A stretch of DNA of 64,000 bases from Luteibacter mycovicinus (GTDB lineage Bacteria; Pseudomonadota; Gammaproteobacteria; Xanthomonadales; Rhodanobacteraceae), in the NCBI RefSeq assembly GCF_000745235.1, contig NZ_JQNL01000001.1, forward strand, positions 2,872,501 to 2,936,500, written 5' to 3'. Positions within the stretch are counted from its first letter, which is position 1. The number at the start of each line of letters is the position of its first letter. The notes beneath the pieces were generated by a model. It was not told the origin of the DNA, searched no databases, and saw only the letters and a list, made by a program, of their open reading frames with translations. This document shows, piece after piece, positions 35,894-44,989 of this stretch. Made by a program: the position numbers and the translations under genes.

Positions 35894-36657
35894 CCACCCG
35901 GGACGACAATGTCGTCATCCGCAGCCTCGCGCAGATCGGCGCGTGTGGCCTGTTCCTCATCAATATCCTCGGTGCGGTGCCGCGCAGCTTCCGCTACTTC
36001 AGTGAGACGCTGCGGCAGATCTGGTTCGTCGGCGCGATGAGCCTGACGATCGTGATGACCTGCGGTCTGTTCGTCGGCATGGTGCTCGGCCTGCAGCTGT
36101 ACGACGTGCTGTCGATCTTCGGAGGCACCTCGGCCACGGGTACGGTCGTCGCCATCGCGATCTACCGCGAGCTCGGTCCCGTCGTCACCGCGTTGCTCTT
36201 CGCCGGTCGCGCCGGCACCTCGGTGACCGCCGAGATCGGCCTGATGCGCGCGACCGATCAGCTCGACGCCATGGAAATGATGGCGGTGGATCCGGTCGCC
36301 TATGTGGTGGCGCCGCGTTTCCTCGCCGGCGTGGTCGCGCTGCCGCTGCTGGCCGTCGTGTTCTGCGCCATGGGTGTGTTCGGCGGCCATCTGGTCGGCG
36401 TGACCTGGCTGGGCATCGACAACGGCACCTTCTGGTCGAACATGACCGCGTCGGTCGACGTCCACAAGGACATCATCGACGGGGTCCTGCTCAAATCGTT
36501 TGCCTTCGGCATCGTGGTCTCGCTGATCGCGGTGTTCCAGGGCTACACCACGCCGCCCACCAGCGAGGGCGTCGCATACGCGACGACGCGCACGGTGGTC
36601 GCTTCGTCCATCGCCATCCTGGCGCTGGACTTCGTCCTCACCTCGTTCCTGATCTGA
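35890..36657 (+). CDS. mlaE: Phospholipid transport permease MlaE
   Basis: A 255-residue inner-membrane permease with about five membrane segments. Family motifs are QLYDVLSIFGG, the EIGLMRATDQLDAMEMM coupling region and VDPVAYVVAPRFLAGV. It forms the MlaFEDB complex with the ATPase, MlaB and the MCE ring. It overlaps mlaF by four bases. Confidence 0.95.
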   Translation: MTTRDDNVVIRSLAQIGACGLFLINILGAVPRSFRYFSETLRQIWFVGAMSLTIVMTCGLFVGMVLGLQLYDVLSIFGGTSATGTVVAIAIYRELGPVVTALLFAGRAGTSVTAEIGLMRATDQLDAMEMMAVDPVAYVVAPRFLAGVVALPLLAVVFCAMGVFGGHLVGVTWLGIDNGTFWSNMTASVDVHKDIIDGVLLKSFAFGIVVSLIAVFQGYTTPPTSEGVAYATTRTVVASSIAILALDFVLTSFLI

Positions 36658-36715
36658 GGCACCGGAGACCCGCCATGACTCTTCTTTTCCCTATCTCCCA
36701 TTCGAGGATCGTGCC

Positions 36716-37591
36716 GTGAGCCAGAGACCTTCCTATGCCGTCGGCACCGGCCTGTTCATCGTGCTCGGTTTCGCCGCGCTGGCCTACCTCGCCACGCAGA
36801 CCACGTCGGTGGCCAATTCGCATCGCGGTTCCGCCTATGAGGTGACCACGCGCTTCGTCAATGTCGGACAGCTCAAGGTCCGCGCCCCGGTGAAGGTTGC
36901 CGGCGTGCGTGTCGGCTCGGTCGACGCGATCGACCTGGTTCCGGGCAAGGAAGAGGCGAAGGTGACCCTGTCGATCGACGACAGCCACAAGGACATTCCC
37001 GATGACTCCGTGGCCACGATCTACACCAGCGGCCTGCTCGGCGACCAGTACGTCGGCCTGCAGTTCGGCCAGTCGAAGACGCCGGTCAAGGCGGGCGGTG
37101 AGCTCGCCTTCACCCGTCCGGCTCAGCAGCTGGAAGAGATGATCGGCAAGTTCTTCGGCGGCGGCAGCGCCCCCGACCGTCTGGGTGGCACCTTCCACGT
37201 GACGGGCAACTTCACCAACATCGGCGGCCTGCAGCCCGGTGCCGCGGTCAAGCTGGCCGGTGTGCCGATCGGCAGCGTCGAATCGGTGGTGGTCAAGCCC
37301 GGTTCGTCGGAAGCGACCGTGACCCTTGCGATCGACAAGCGTTACTCCCAGATACCTGACGACTCGGCCGCCGCGGTGTTCACAAGCGGTTTGATCGGTA
37401 GCCAGTATGTTGCGATCCAGCCCGGCGGCTCGCCGGAATACCTGGCTGACGGCGATGAGCTGGTGCTCACGCAGTCGGCGCTGCAGCTGGAAGATCTGAT
37501 CGGCAAGTTCCTCGTGAACGGTTCGCCGAGCGACAACAAGAACGGTTCCGCCCCGGGCGGCAACCAACCCGACAACGCCGGCAAGAAGTAA
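36716..37591 (+). CDS. mlaD: MCE protein MlaD with two tandem MCE domains
   Basis: A 291-residue inner-membrane-anchored MCE protein (membrane helix about residues 9-28). Unlike E. coli MlaD (183 aa, one MCE domain), it carries two: about 41-118, with VRAPVKVAGVRVGSVDAI, and about 159-236, with PGAAVKLAGVPIGSVESV. Each is followed by a matching helix (QQLEEMIGKFF and LQLEDLIGKFL), so the whole domain-plus-helix unit is duplicated with a period near 118 residues. The tail is Asn/Gly-rich. It should form the ring that passes lipids between MlaFE and MlaC. The GTG at 36716 has a GAGGA site. Confidence 0.93.
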   Translation: MSQRPSYAVGTGLFIVLGFAALAYLATQTTSVANSHRGSAYEVTTRFVNVGQLKVRAPVKVAGVRVGSVDAIDLVPGKEEAKVTLSIDDSHKDIPDDSVATIYTSGLLGDQYVGLQFGQSKTPVKAGGELAFTRPAQQLEEMIGKFFGGGSAPDRLGGTFHVTGNFTNIGGLQPGAAVKLAGVPIGSVESVVVKPGSSEATVTLAIDKRYSQIPDDSAAAVFTSGLIGSQYVAIQPGGSPEYLADGDELVLTQSALQLEDLIGKFLVNGSPSDNKNGSAPGGNQPDNAGKK

Positions 37592-37612
37592 GGCCGGCTC
37601 AGGAGATATCGC

Positions 37613-38293
37613 ATGCTGCGTCAGATTTCCCTCGCCATTGCCCTTGCCATCGGTACGGTCGTGGCCGCCCCCGTGCTCGCCCAGGATGCCGCTCCGGCGT
37701 CGGCCGGCCAGCAGCAGGGTCCCCAGCAGGTCGTCCAGACCATTTCCGACGACCTGGCTAAGGCCATCGAAGGGCACCAGGCCGAGCTCAAGAACGATAA
37801 GGAAAAGCTGATCGCCGTCATCGACGACACCTTCCTGCCGCATTTCGATATCGATTACGCGTCCATCCTGGTGCTGGGTCAGCACGCCAAGGAAGCCTCG
37901 CCGCAGCAGCGCGAGCGTTTCGCCAAGGCGTTCTACAACTCGATCACCCACCGTTACGCCGAGGGCCTGCTCAACTACACGCGTGGCCGGGTCAAGGTGC
38001 TGCCGTTCAACGGCGACCTGAACAAGTCGCGCACCCTGGTCCAGACCCAGGTCGTGCTCGACGACGGCAAGACCGTCTCGGTCAACTACGTGTTCCGCCA
38101 GAGCAAGACCACCGGCGACTGGAAGGCCTACGACGTTGTCATCGAAGGCATCTCGTACATCACCAACTATCGCAATCAGGTGGATGCCGAGATCAAGAAG
38201 GAAGGTCTCGACAAGCTGACCGCCGACCTGGAGCAGAAGGGTGCCGGCGCGATCGAGGAAATGAAGCAGGACACGGGCGGCGCGAACAAGTGA
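37613..38293 (+). CDS. mlaC: Periplasmic phospholipid-binding protein MlaC
   Basis: A 226-residue exported protein with a signal peptide (hydrophobic ISLAIALAIGTVVAAP, cut after LAQ) and a Gln/Pro-rich linker. The Ttg2/MlaC fold is shown by FDIDYASILVLGQHAKEASPQQRERFAKAF, LNYTRGRVKVLPF and WKAYDVVIEGISYITNYRNQ. It shuttles phospholipid across the periplasm between MlaA and the MlaD ring. It ends in a GTGA overlap with mlaB. Confidence 0.95.
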   Translation: MLRQISLAIALAIGTVVAAPVLAQDAAPASAGQQQGPQQVVQTISDDLAKAIEGHQAELKNDKEKLIAVIDDTFLPHFDIDYASILVLGQHAKEASPQQRERFAKAFYNSITHRYAEGLLNYTRGRVKVLPFNGDLNKSRTLVQTQVVLDDGKTVSVNYVFRQSKTTGDWKAYDVVIEGISYITNYRNQVDAEIKKEGLDKLTADLEQKGAGAIEEMKQDTGGANK

Positions 38294-38586
38294 GCGACAC
38301 GTCGTTCTCGCTGACGACCCCGGCGCCGGACACCCTCGCGGTGTCCGGTGATCTTACGTTCGCCACGGCCGCCGACGCCCTCCACTCGGCCCGCGCCGAG
38401 CTGGACCGCGGCAAGCAGACAGTGCTGGATCTCGGCGGCCTGTCGCACGCCGACAGCGCCGGGCTGGCCACGGTGCTGGCGTTGCTGGCGCATGCGCGGG
38501 CCCAGCGCAGGGCCATCAAGGTCGCTCGTGTCCCCGAGGGGCTGCAGGCGCTGGCGCGGGTGTCGGGCGTCGACGAGTTGTTGTGA
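38290..38586 (+). CDS. mlaB: STAS-domain protein MlaB
   Basis: A 98-residue STAS domain, the small cytoplasmic regulator of the MlaFEDB transporter. The motif LDLGGLSHADSAGLATVLALL matches the STAS helix-loop, with the conserved Asp-Ser pair. The GTG start overlaps the mlaC stop (GTGA). A clear Rho-independent terminator follows at 38612-38631, ending the gmk-mla transcript. Confidence 0.92.
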   Translation: MSDTSFSLTTPAPDTLAVSGDLTFATAADALHSARAELDRGKQTVLDLGGLSHADSAGLATVLALLAHARAQRRAIKVARVPEGLQALARVSGVDELL

Positions 38587-38611
38587 TGTCGTGGTTATGT
38601 CGAGCTGAGAC

Positions 38612-38631
38612 AGGCCCTTCGGGGCCTTTTT
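38612..38631 (+). terminator. Rho-independent terminator of the mla operon
   Basis: AGGCCC-TTCG-GGGCCT hairpin with a stable tetraloop, followed by five T residues, 25 bases after the mlaB stop. Confidence 0.85.
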
Positions 38632-38667
38632 CGTAGCTGGGCGCGCCCGATCCATAAGGGTCCAGGC

Positions 38668-38695
38668 AAAAAAAAAGGGCCCGAGGGGCCCTTTT
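38668..38695 (-). terminator. Rho-independent terminator of mlaA
   Basis: On the minus strand a GGGCCC/GGGCCC stem with a three-base loop (arms 38674-38682 and 38686-38694) is followed by nine T residues. It lies directly after the mlaA stop. Confidence 0.88.
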
Positions 38696-38697
38696 CA

Positions 38698-39525
38698 TCA
38701 GTTGGGCTGCTGCCCGTTCTGGTTTTCCCACTTGTGCTGTTCATCCAGGAGCTTCTCGGGATCGAAGTCCTTGTCCTGGTCGAGGCCCTGCAGCTGTTCG
38801 ATCGCTTCCGCCGGCGGGTTGCCGTCGTAGATCTGGCTCAGGCGCTGCTGGCGGTAAGCGTCGCGCAGGAACACGTAGGGATCGTAGGCCGAGGCCAGGA
38901 AGCTTTCCGCGTCGATGGCGCGGGCGCGCAGGGTAATGAGATAGAGCACCGACGGGGCGTAGTACTGGCCGGCCTTGAAGTCGTGGTTACGCGACAGGTA
39001 GCTCAGCGGATCGAAGAAGTAGCTGTCGACCGGCAGACGCCAGATGTCGCGCACCGTGCTTGGACCGACGAACGGCACGACCAGGTAGTCGCCCTCGGGG
39101 ACGCCCCAGCGGGCCAGGGTCACGCCGAAATCGCTGTCGTACAGCGGCATGCCGAGCATGCTGGCCGGATCCTTGAAGCCCAGGAAGCCGATGGTCAGGT
39201 TGACCACGAAGCGGCCGGTCGTAATGACCGCCTGCTTCGGACGAGCCTGGAGCAGCTGGTTGCCGATGGTGATCGGCAGCCGGATGTTCGTATAGAAGTC
39301 GCTGACGGCCGTCCGCACCGGCGGGGTGGTGATCTTACGATAGCCGACAGCGACCGGCCGGATGATGGCCTTGTCCAGCTTGTCGTTGAAGGCGTAGACC
39401 TTCCGGTTGAACTTTTCGTTCGGATCGTCGTTTCGCGGCGGGGCGATGTGGCACGCGGCCAACAGCGCCAGCGCGGCCAGGCCGACGGCGTTACGGACGA
39501 TCCGGGGGAGGTTCATGGGGCGCAT
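38698..39525 (-). CDS. mlaA: Outer-membrane lipoprotein MlaA (VacJ)
   Basis: A 275-residue lipoprotein. The signal sequence ends in a lipobox LALLAAC. The MlaA core follows: NDDPNEKFNRKVYAFNDKLDK, NIRLPITIGNQLLQ, TIGFLGFKDPASMLGM and VPEGDYLVVPFVGPSTVRD. It removes mislocalised phospholipid from the outer leaflet and hands it to MlaC. It faces mlaFEDCB, with back-to-back terminators between them. The ATG at 39525 is used; one at 39516 is equally possible. Confidence 0.94.
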   Translation of the reverse strand: MRPMNLPRIVRNAVGLAALALLAACHIAPPRNDDPNEKFNRKVYAFNDKLDKAIIRPVAVGYRKITTPPVRTAVSDFYTNIRLPITIGNQLLQARPKQAVITTGRFVVNLTIGFLGFKDPASMLGMPLYDSDFGVTLARWGVPEGDYLVVPFVGPSTVRDIWRLPVDSYFFDPLSYLSRNHDFKAGQYYAPSVLYLITLRARAIDAESFLASAYDPYVFLRDAYRQQRLSQIYDGNPPAEAIEQLQGLDQDKDFDPEKLLDEQHKWENQNGQQPN

Positions 39526-39634
39526 CGGAGTGACTTTGGGGGTGGGGCGATAGGATAGTGTACCGCCTGGTTTTATTATTTGCACTAATGCCCGTCCGTC
39601 CTGGTCAGAACCGCACATGATACCCCTCACCTCA

Positions 39635-39664
39635 TTGCCAGCCAACGGGGCTGACCGCTAAACT
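39635..39664 (+). promoter_or_regulatory. Candidate sigma70 promoter of rpoZ-spoT
   Basis: TTGCCA (39635-39640) and TAAACT (39659-39664) with an 18-base spacer lie about 40 bases before the rpoZ ATG, in the divergent mlaA/rpoZ gap. It supports independent transcription of rpoZ after the break from gmk. Confidence 0.45.
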
Positions 39665-39701
39665 GCACAGTCAGAAGTGTCTTTATTGTCAAGGATTTGA
39701 A

Positions 39702-39992
39702 ATGGCCCGTATTACTGTCGAAGACTGCCTCGAGGTAGTCGACAACCGCTTTGAGCTCGTGCTCATGGCGACCAAGCGCGCCCGCCAGCTGTCCAAGGGT
39801 GCCGAACCCACGCTCGATCCGGGCAACGACAAGCCGACCGTGCTCGCCCTGCGCGAAATCGCCGATCGTCGCGTCAACGACGAAATGATCGACGAGATCG
39901 ACCGCGCCGCCCGCGAGCGCGCCGAGCGCGAAGCCCTCGAGTGGGCCGCCACGGAAGTGGACGACGACCTCTCGAAGGGTGGGGATGATTGA
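39702..39992 (+). CDS. rpoZ: RNA polymerase omega subunit
   Basis: A 96-residue omega subunit that helps assemble RNA polymerase and forms a ppGpp site with beta prime. [30 protein letters not shown] is split over the two conserved N-terminal helices, and [11 protein letters not shown] follows. The C-terminus is acidic and slightly longer than in E. coli (91 aa). An AAGGAT site precedes the ATG. spoT follows after about 110 bases. Confidence 0.96.
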   Translation: MARITVEDCLEVVDNRFELVLMATKRARQLSKGAEPTLDPGNDKPTVLALREIADRRVNDEMIDEIDRAARERAEREALEWAATEVDDDLSKGGDD

Positions 39993-40104
39993 TGATGCCG
40001 GGTCGCTGTCGGCCCAGCACTCATCTGAACGTTGCGCACGTTGACGCGCGGCTGCTGACGCCGCGCGCGGGAGGCTGCACCGGCTGACGGTGTAAGGTTC
40101 TCCC

Positions 40105-42291
40105 ATGGAAGTCATTCCCGCCAAAAAACTGACCGACGTGGTCGATGATGGCCCGGTGCCTCCCTATGTGCAGGCGCTGGAAGAGCGCGTGGGCGCTTAC
40201 CTGCCGCACGACCAGGTCATGCGCATCCGCCGCGCGTTTCTCATCGGCGCCGCCGCGCACGAGGGCCAGACGCGAAAGTCGGGTGAGCCGTACATCACGC
40301 ACCCTGTGGCCGTGGCCCACGTCCTGGCGGAGCTGGGTCTCGACGCCGAGACCATCATCGCCGCGATCCTGCACGACACCCTCGAAGACACCCGGCTTGC
40401 CCGCGAAGAGCTCGCCGGCGAATTCGGCGAGACCGTGGCGGAGCTGGTCGACGGCGTCACCAAGCTCGACAAGATGCGCTTTTCCAGTCGCCAGGAAGCC
40501 GATGCGGAAAGCTTCCGCAAGATGCTCCTGGCCATGGCGCGCGACCTGCGGGTCATCCTGATCAAGCTGTCCGACCGCCTGCACAACATGCGTACGCTGG
40601 GCGCCAAGGACGCGACCTCGCGCCGTCGTATCGCGCGCGAAACGCTCGAGATCTACGCGCCGATCGCCCAACGCCTCGGCATGAACAAGTTCAAGGCCGA
40701 ACTGCAGGACCTCGGCTTCAAGGCGCTCTACCCGGATCGCCACCGCATCATCGGCGAGCGCATCCGCGCCGCACTCGGTAACCGTCGCGAAGCGATGGCC
40801 AAGATCGAGATGGCCCTCGAAGGTCGGCTTGCCGCCGAGAAGATTCCCGGTCGTGCGGTCAGCCGGATCAAGTCGGCATGGAGCATCTATTCCAAGATGC
40901 GCGGCGACCACAAGTCGTTTGCGCAGCTGATGGACGTCTACGGCTTCCGCGTCATCACCGACAACGCCATGCACTGCTACATGGCGCTGGGCGCCGTGCA
41001 TGGGCTGTACAAGCCGGTCGACGGTCGCTTCAAGGACTTCATCGCCATTCCCAAAGGCAACGGCTACCAGTCGTTGCACACCGTGCTGCTCGGGCCCTTC
41101 GGGGCGCCGATCGAGATCCAGATCCGTACTTCGGAGATGGAGTCGGTCGCGGAGCGCGGCGTGGCGGCCCACTGGGCATACAAGTCCGATTCCGGTCCCG
41201 CCAACAGTGCCCAGGCGCGTGCACGTGAGTGGCTGTCCGCGCTGGCGGACAGCCAGGCCAACACCCCCTCAGCTTCCGAGTTCCTGGAAAACGTCAAGAT
41301 CGACCTGTTCCCGGACGAGGTCTACCTGTTTACCCCGCGCGGCGAGATTTTCTCGCTGCCGCGAAACGCGACTGCGCTGGATTTCGCTTACGCCGTGCAT
41401 ACGGATGTGGGCGACCACGCCGTCGCGGCGCGTGTGGACAAGAAACTCGTGCCGCTGCGCACGCGCCTGATTTCCGGCCAGCAGGTCGAGATCATCACGG
41501 CGCCGTCGGCGGTGCCCAACCCTGCATGGCTGGAAGCGGTGGTCACGGGCAAGGCGCGCACCGCCATTCGTCAGTACCTCAAGCATCTGCAGCATGAGGA
41601 TGCCGTGGACTTCGGTCACCGCATGCTGGATCGCGCGCTCGACGCGCGCGGCATGAGCCTCGACTCGGTGCCGGCCGCTACGCTGGATCGCTTCCTCGAA
41701 GACGCCAAGCTCAAACGCCTGGAAGAACTCCTGTCCGAGATCGCGCTGGGTAACCGGTTTGCCGACCAGGTCGCCACGCAGCTGGTCGCTCTGCTCGGAC
41801 CGGGCAAGGGCGAGCCGTCGGCGTCGTCGGAGCAGCAGCACAGCGCGGAGAAGATCCGCATCAGCGGCGCCGAGCGCGGCGTGCTCAGCTTCGGCAATTG
41901 CTGTCATCCGTTGCCGGGCGACGAAATCATCGGATTCCTTTCCTCGGGCAAGGGTATCGTCGTGCACCGGGTGGAATGCCCGAACGTGCCGGAGTTCCGC
42001 AAGACGCCCGAGCGCATCGTGGCCATCGAGTGGGATCGCGACGTGTCGGGCGACTACCGTGCCGAGCTGCGCATCGAGGTGCTCAACCGTCCCGGCGTCC
42101 TCGCCACGGTGGCCGCGGCCATCGCCGACGCCAGCTCGAACATCGAGAACGTCGAATACATCGAGCGCGATAGCACGGCCGCCACGCTGCTCTTCGCCAT
42201 CGAGGTCAAGGGACGCAAGCATCTTGCCGACGTCATGCGCCGGGTCAGGCGCACGGGTGTAGTCAGCGGCGTATACCGCCACCCCCTGTAG
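40105..42291 (+). CDS. spoT: Bifunctional (p)ppGpp synthetase/hydrolase SpoT
   Basis: A 728-residue stringent-response enzyme. The hydrolase domain keeps the HD site in ILHDTLEDT. The synthetase domain shows RIKSAWSIYSKM, YGFRVITDN and IPKGNGYQSLHT. A TGS domain starts at DLFPDEVYLFTPRGEI and a C-terminal ACT domain ends the protein (VLNRPGVLATVAAAIADASSNI). Both catalytic domains look intact, so it should make and degrade ppGpp. Its TAG stop codon is part of a REP-like element (CTGTAGGAGCG). Confidence 0.96.
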   Translation: MEVIPAKKLTDVVDDGPVPPYVQALEERVGAYLPHDQVMRIRRAFLIGAAAHEGQTRKSGEPYITHPVAVAHVLAELGLDAETIIAAILHDTLEDTRLAREELAGEFGETVAELVDGVTKLDKMRFSSRQEADAESFRKMLLAMARDLRVILIKLSDRLHNMRTLGAKDATSRRRIARETLEIYAPIAQRLGMNKFKAELQDLGFKALYPDRHRIIGERIRAALGNRREAMAKIEMALEGRLAAEKIPGRAVSRIKSAWSIYSKMRGDHKSFAQLMDVYGFRVITDNAMHCYMALGAVHGLYKPVDGRFKDFIAIPKGNGYQSLHTVLLGPFGAPIEIQIRTSEMESVAERGVAAHWAYKSDSGPANSAQARAREWLSALADSQANTPSASEFLENVKIDLFPDEVYLFTPRGEIFSLPRNATALDFAYAVHTDVGDHAVAARVDKKLVPLRTRLISGQQVEIITAPSAVPNPAWLEAVVTGKARTAIRQYLKHLQHEDAVDFGHRMLDRALDARGMSLDSVPAATLDRFLEDAKLKRLEELLSEIALGNRFADQVATQLVALLGPGKGEPSASSEQQHSAEKIRISGAERGVLSFGNCCHPLPGDEIIGFLSSGKGIVVHRVECPNVPEFRKTPERIVAIEWDRDVSGDYRAELRIEVLNRPGVLATVAAAIADASSNIENVEYIERDSTAATLLFAIEVKGRKHLADVMRRVRRTGVVSGVYRHPL

Positions 42292-42356
42292 GAGCGCGCC
42301 CTGCGCGCGATGGGTTCACCGTGGGTGAGCTTTCGCACGGGGCGTGCTCCTGTACG
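42285..42356. repeat. Pair of inverted REP-like elements
   Basis: A CCTGTAGGAGCGCGCCCTGC..GCGCGA element (42285-42311) is followed by a diverged copy in reverse orientation (about 42331-42354, reading ACAGGAGCACGCC on the minus strand). Together they form a larger hairpin in the spoT-ridA gap. The first copy supplies the spoT stop codon. Confidence 0.6.
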
Positions 42357-42421
42357 TCGCTTCAGGTAGCTAGCGTGGCGCGGCGTAGATAGACTGCTGT
42401 GAATTCATCGAGGATGTATCC

Positions 42422-42805
42422 ATGACCCGCAGCACCATCGCCACCGATAAGGCTCCGTCGGCCATCGGCCCATACTCGCAGGCCGTGCGCGCCGGCAACA
42501 CGGTGTATTTCTCAGGGCAGATTCCGCTCGACCCGGCCACCGGCAATCTCGTCGAGGGCGACATCACCGTGCAGACGCGTCGCGTCTTCGACAACCTGGT
42601 CGCGGTGGCGGAAGCCGCGGGCGGCAAGCTGGCCGACATCGTCCGTGTGGGCATCTACGTCACCGATCTGGGCGACTTCGCCGCGGTGAACGCCGTGATG
42701 GCCGAATATTTCCAGCAGCCGTACCCGGCGCGCTCGACCATCCAGGTCTCGGCACTGCCCAAGGCGGCAACGGTCGAAGTCGACGCGATCCTCGTCCTGC
42801 CGTAA
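42422..42805 (+). CDS. ridA: RidA family reactive intermediate deaminase
   Basis: A 127-residue RidA that hydrolyses 2-aminoacrylate and other enamines, protecting PLP enzymes. Family motifs are [28 protein letters not shown] and [13 protein letters not shown] with the active-site Arg, then VEVDAI. It lies between spoT and recG, the position taken by trmH in E. coli. Confidence 0.95.
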   Translation: MTRSTIATDKAPSAIGPYSQAVRAGNTVYFSGQIPLDPATGNLVEGDITVQTRRVFDNLVAVAEAAGGKLADIVRVGIYVTDLGDFAAVNAVMAEYFQQPYPARSTIQVSALPKAATVEVDAILVLP

Positions 42806-42821
42806 GGGCGCCGTCATTCCC

Positions 42822-44942
42822 GTGGCCCGTCGCGCAACGCCGATCACCGCTGCCGTTCCGGTGGCGGACCCCGGGCGTGCGCCGCTGACATCGCTCGGCG
42901 GCGTCGGGCCGGCGCTTGCCGAGACCTTGCGCAAGCTCGGCCTTCGCGAAGTGCAGGACCTCTGGTTCCATCTGCCTTTGCGTTACGAGGACCGCACCAC
43001 GGTCGTGCCGATCGCCGATCTGCGCCCGGGCGATCGCGCCCAGGTCGAGGGTGTCGTCGAGCATGTCGAGCGCGGCTTTCGCTTTCGTCCGCAACTGAAG
43101 GTGATTATCGGCGACGACTCCGGTCGTCCGTTGTTGCTGCGCTTCTTCCACTTTCGCAAGTCGCAGGTCGATCAGCTGCCGAAGGGCGCGCGCCTGCTGT
43201 GCTTCGGTGAAGTGCGCCAGGGCCCGCAAGGGCTGGAGATCGTCCATCCGCAGTACCAGCGCATCGAGACCGACGAACCCGTCCTCATGGACGAGCGGCT
43301 GACCCCGGTGTATCCGACGACGGAAGGACTCGGGCCGCGTCGCCTCGCCAGCGTCATCGCCCGTGCGCTGGCGCACCTGCCGACCGACGATCGTCTGGAA
43401 CTGATCCCCGAGGATATCGGCCGGCCGGCGGGGCTGACGTCGCTGCGCGACGCGCTGTCCTACGTGCATCGCCCCCCCACGGATGTCGATCTGCGGCAGC
43501 TGGAGGAAGGGCGGCATCCGGCGCAACAGCGGCTCGCCTTCGAGGAGTTGCTGACCCAGCACCTGACGTTGCGCCGCATGCGTGCGGCGGTGAAAGAACG
43601 CAAGGCGCCCGCGCTGAAAAGCGCGGGCACACTGAAGGATCGTCTGCTCGCCGCGCTTCCGTTCGCGCTGACCGGTGCGCAGACGCGCGTGTCGAAGGAA
43701 GTCGCGCGCGACCTGTCGCGTGCCCATCCCATGCTGCGACTCGTGCAGGGCGATGTCGGCAGCGGCAAGACGGTCGTTGCCGCGCTGGCCGCGGTCGCCG
43801 CCGTCGAGAGCGGTTACCAGGTCGCCCTGATGGCGCCGACCGAACTGCTTGCCGAGCAGCATCTTCGTAACTTCCGTGCATGGCTCGAGCCCCTCGGTCT
43901 CGAAGTGGAATGGATGGCCGGCAAGGTGCAGGGCAAGGCGCGCAAGAGCGCGCTGTCACGCGCGGCGGAGGGCCACGCCCATGTCGTGGTCGGCACGCAC
44001 GCACTCATGCAGGAAGGCGTCGCGTTCAGGAAACTCGGCCTGGTGATCGTCGACGAGCAGCACCGCTTCGGTGTGCATCAGCGGCTCGCTCTGCGCGACA
44101 AGGGCGCCGAGGGCTCGCTCATTCCGCACCAGCTCGTACTTACCGCCACACCGATCCCGCGTACGCTGGCGATGAGCGCGTACGCCGATCTCGACGTGTC
44201 GTCCATCGACGAACTGCCACCCGGACGCACGCCGGTGCAGACCGTCGCGATCTCGAACGAGCGTCGCTACGAGGTCATGGAGCGCATCCATGCGGCCTGC
44301 ATGCAGGGCAGGCAGGTCTACTGGGTCTGCACGTTGATCGAAGAGTCCGAGCAGCTGAACGCGCAAGCCGCCGAGGTGGCGCACGCGGAGCTGACGACCG
44401 GCCTTCCCGATCTGGCCGTGGGCCTGATTCATGGACGCATGAAGCCGAAGGAGAAACAGGCGGTGATGGATGCGTTCAAGGCCGGCGAACTTGCCGTGCT
44501 GGTCGCCACCACCGTCATCGAGGTGGGCGTCGACGTGCCCAACGCCAGCCTCATGGTCATCGAGAACAGTGAGCGCCTCGGTCTCGCCCAGCTGCATCAG
44601 CTGCGCGGGCGCGTGGGTCGTGGCGCCATCGCATCCAATTGCGTGCTGCTCTATCAGACACCGCTGTCGCGTCTGGCGAAAGAGCGACTACAGGTGATGC
44701 GTGAGACCAACGACGGGTTTCGCATCGCCGAAAAGGATCTGGAACTGCGTGGCCCCGGTGAAGTACTGGGCACGCGTCAGACGGGCCAGCTGCAGTTCCG
44801 CATAGCCGACCTCACCCGTGACGGTCATCTCATGCCCGAAGTGCAGCGGGTCGCCGAAGCCATGATGAAAGATCATCCCGCGCGTTGTGAGAGGCTCATC
44901 GCACGCTGGGTCGGCGACGCGGCGCGTTACGTCGACGCCTGA
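42822..44942 (+). CDS. recG: ATP-dependent DNA helicase RecG
   Basis: A 706-residue RecG that remodels stalled forks and Holliday junctions. An N-terminal wedge/OB domain (VQDLWFHLPLRYEDRT) precedes the helicase core. Motif I is QGDVGSGKTVVAALA, Ia is MAPTELLAEQH, II is IVDEQHRFGVHQR, III is TATPIPRTLAM and VI is LHQLRGRVGRG. The length is normal. The start is a GTG at 42822, 16 bases after the ridA stop. Confidence 0.97.
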   Translation: MARRATPITAAVPVADPGRAPLTSLGGVGPALAETLRKLGLREVQDLWFHLPLRYEDRTTVVPIADLRPGDRAQVEGVVEHVERGFRFRPQLKVIIGDDSGRPLLLRFFHFRKSQVDQLPKGARLLCFGEVRQGPQGLEIVHPQYQRIETDEPVLMDERLTPVYPTTEGLGPRRLASVIARALAHLPTDDRLELIPEDIGRPAGLTSLRDALSYVHRPPTDVDLRQLEEGRHPAQQRLAFEELLTQHLTLRRMRAAVKERKAPALKSAGTLKDRLLAALPFALTGAQTRVSKEVARDLSRAHPMLRLVQGDVGSGKTVVAALAAVAAVESGYQVALMAPTELLAEQHLRNFRAWLEPLGLEVEWMAGKVQGKARKSALSRAAEGHAHVVVGTHALMQEGVAFRKLGLVIVDEQHRFGVHQRLALRDKGAEGSLIPHQLVLTATPIPRTLAMSAYADLDVSSIDELPPGRTPVQTVAISNERRYEVMERIHAACMQGRQVYWVCTLIEESEQLNAQAAEVAHAELTTGLPDLAVGLIHGRMKPKEKQAVMDAFKAGELAVLVATTVIEVGVDVPNASLMVIENSERLGLAQLHQLRGRVGRGAIASNCVLLYQTPLSRLAKERLQVMRETNDGFRIAEKDLELRGPGEVLGTRQTGQLQFRIADLTRDGHLMPEVQRVAEAMMKDHPARCERLIARWVGDAARYVDA

Positions 44943-44989
44943 CGGACTCATGCTAGAGTCGGAGCTTCCTTTAAGGGGAGGCAGGGTGC

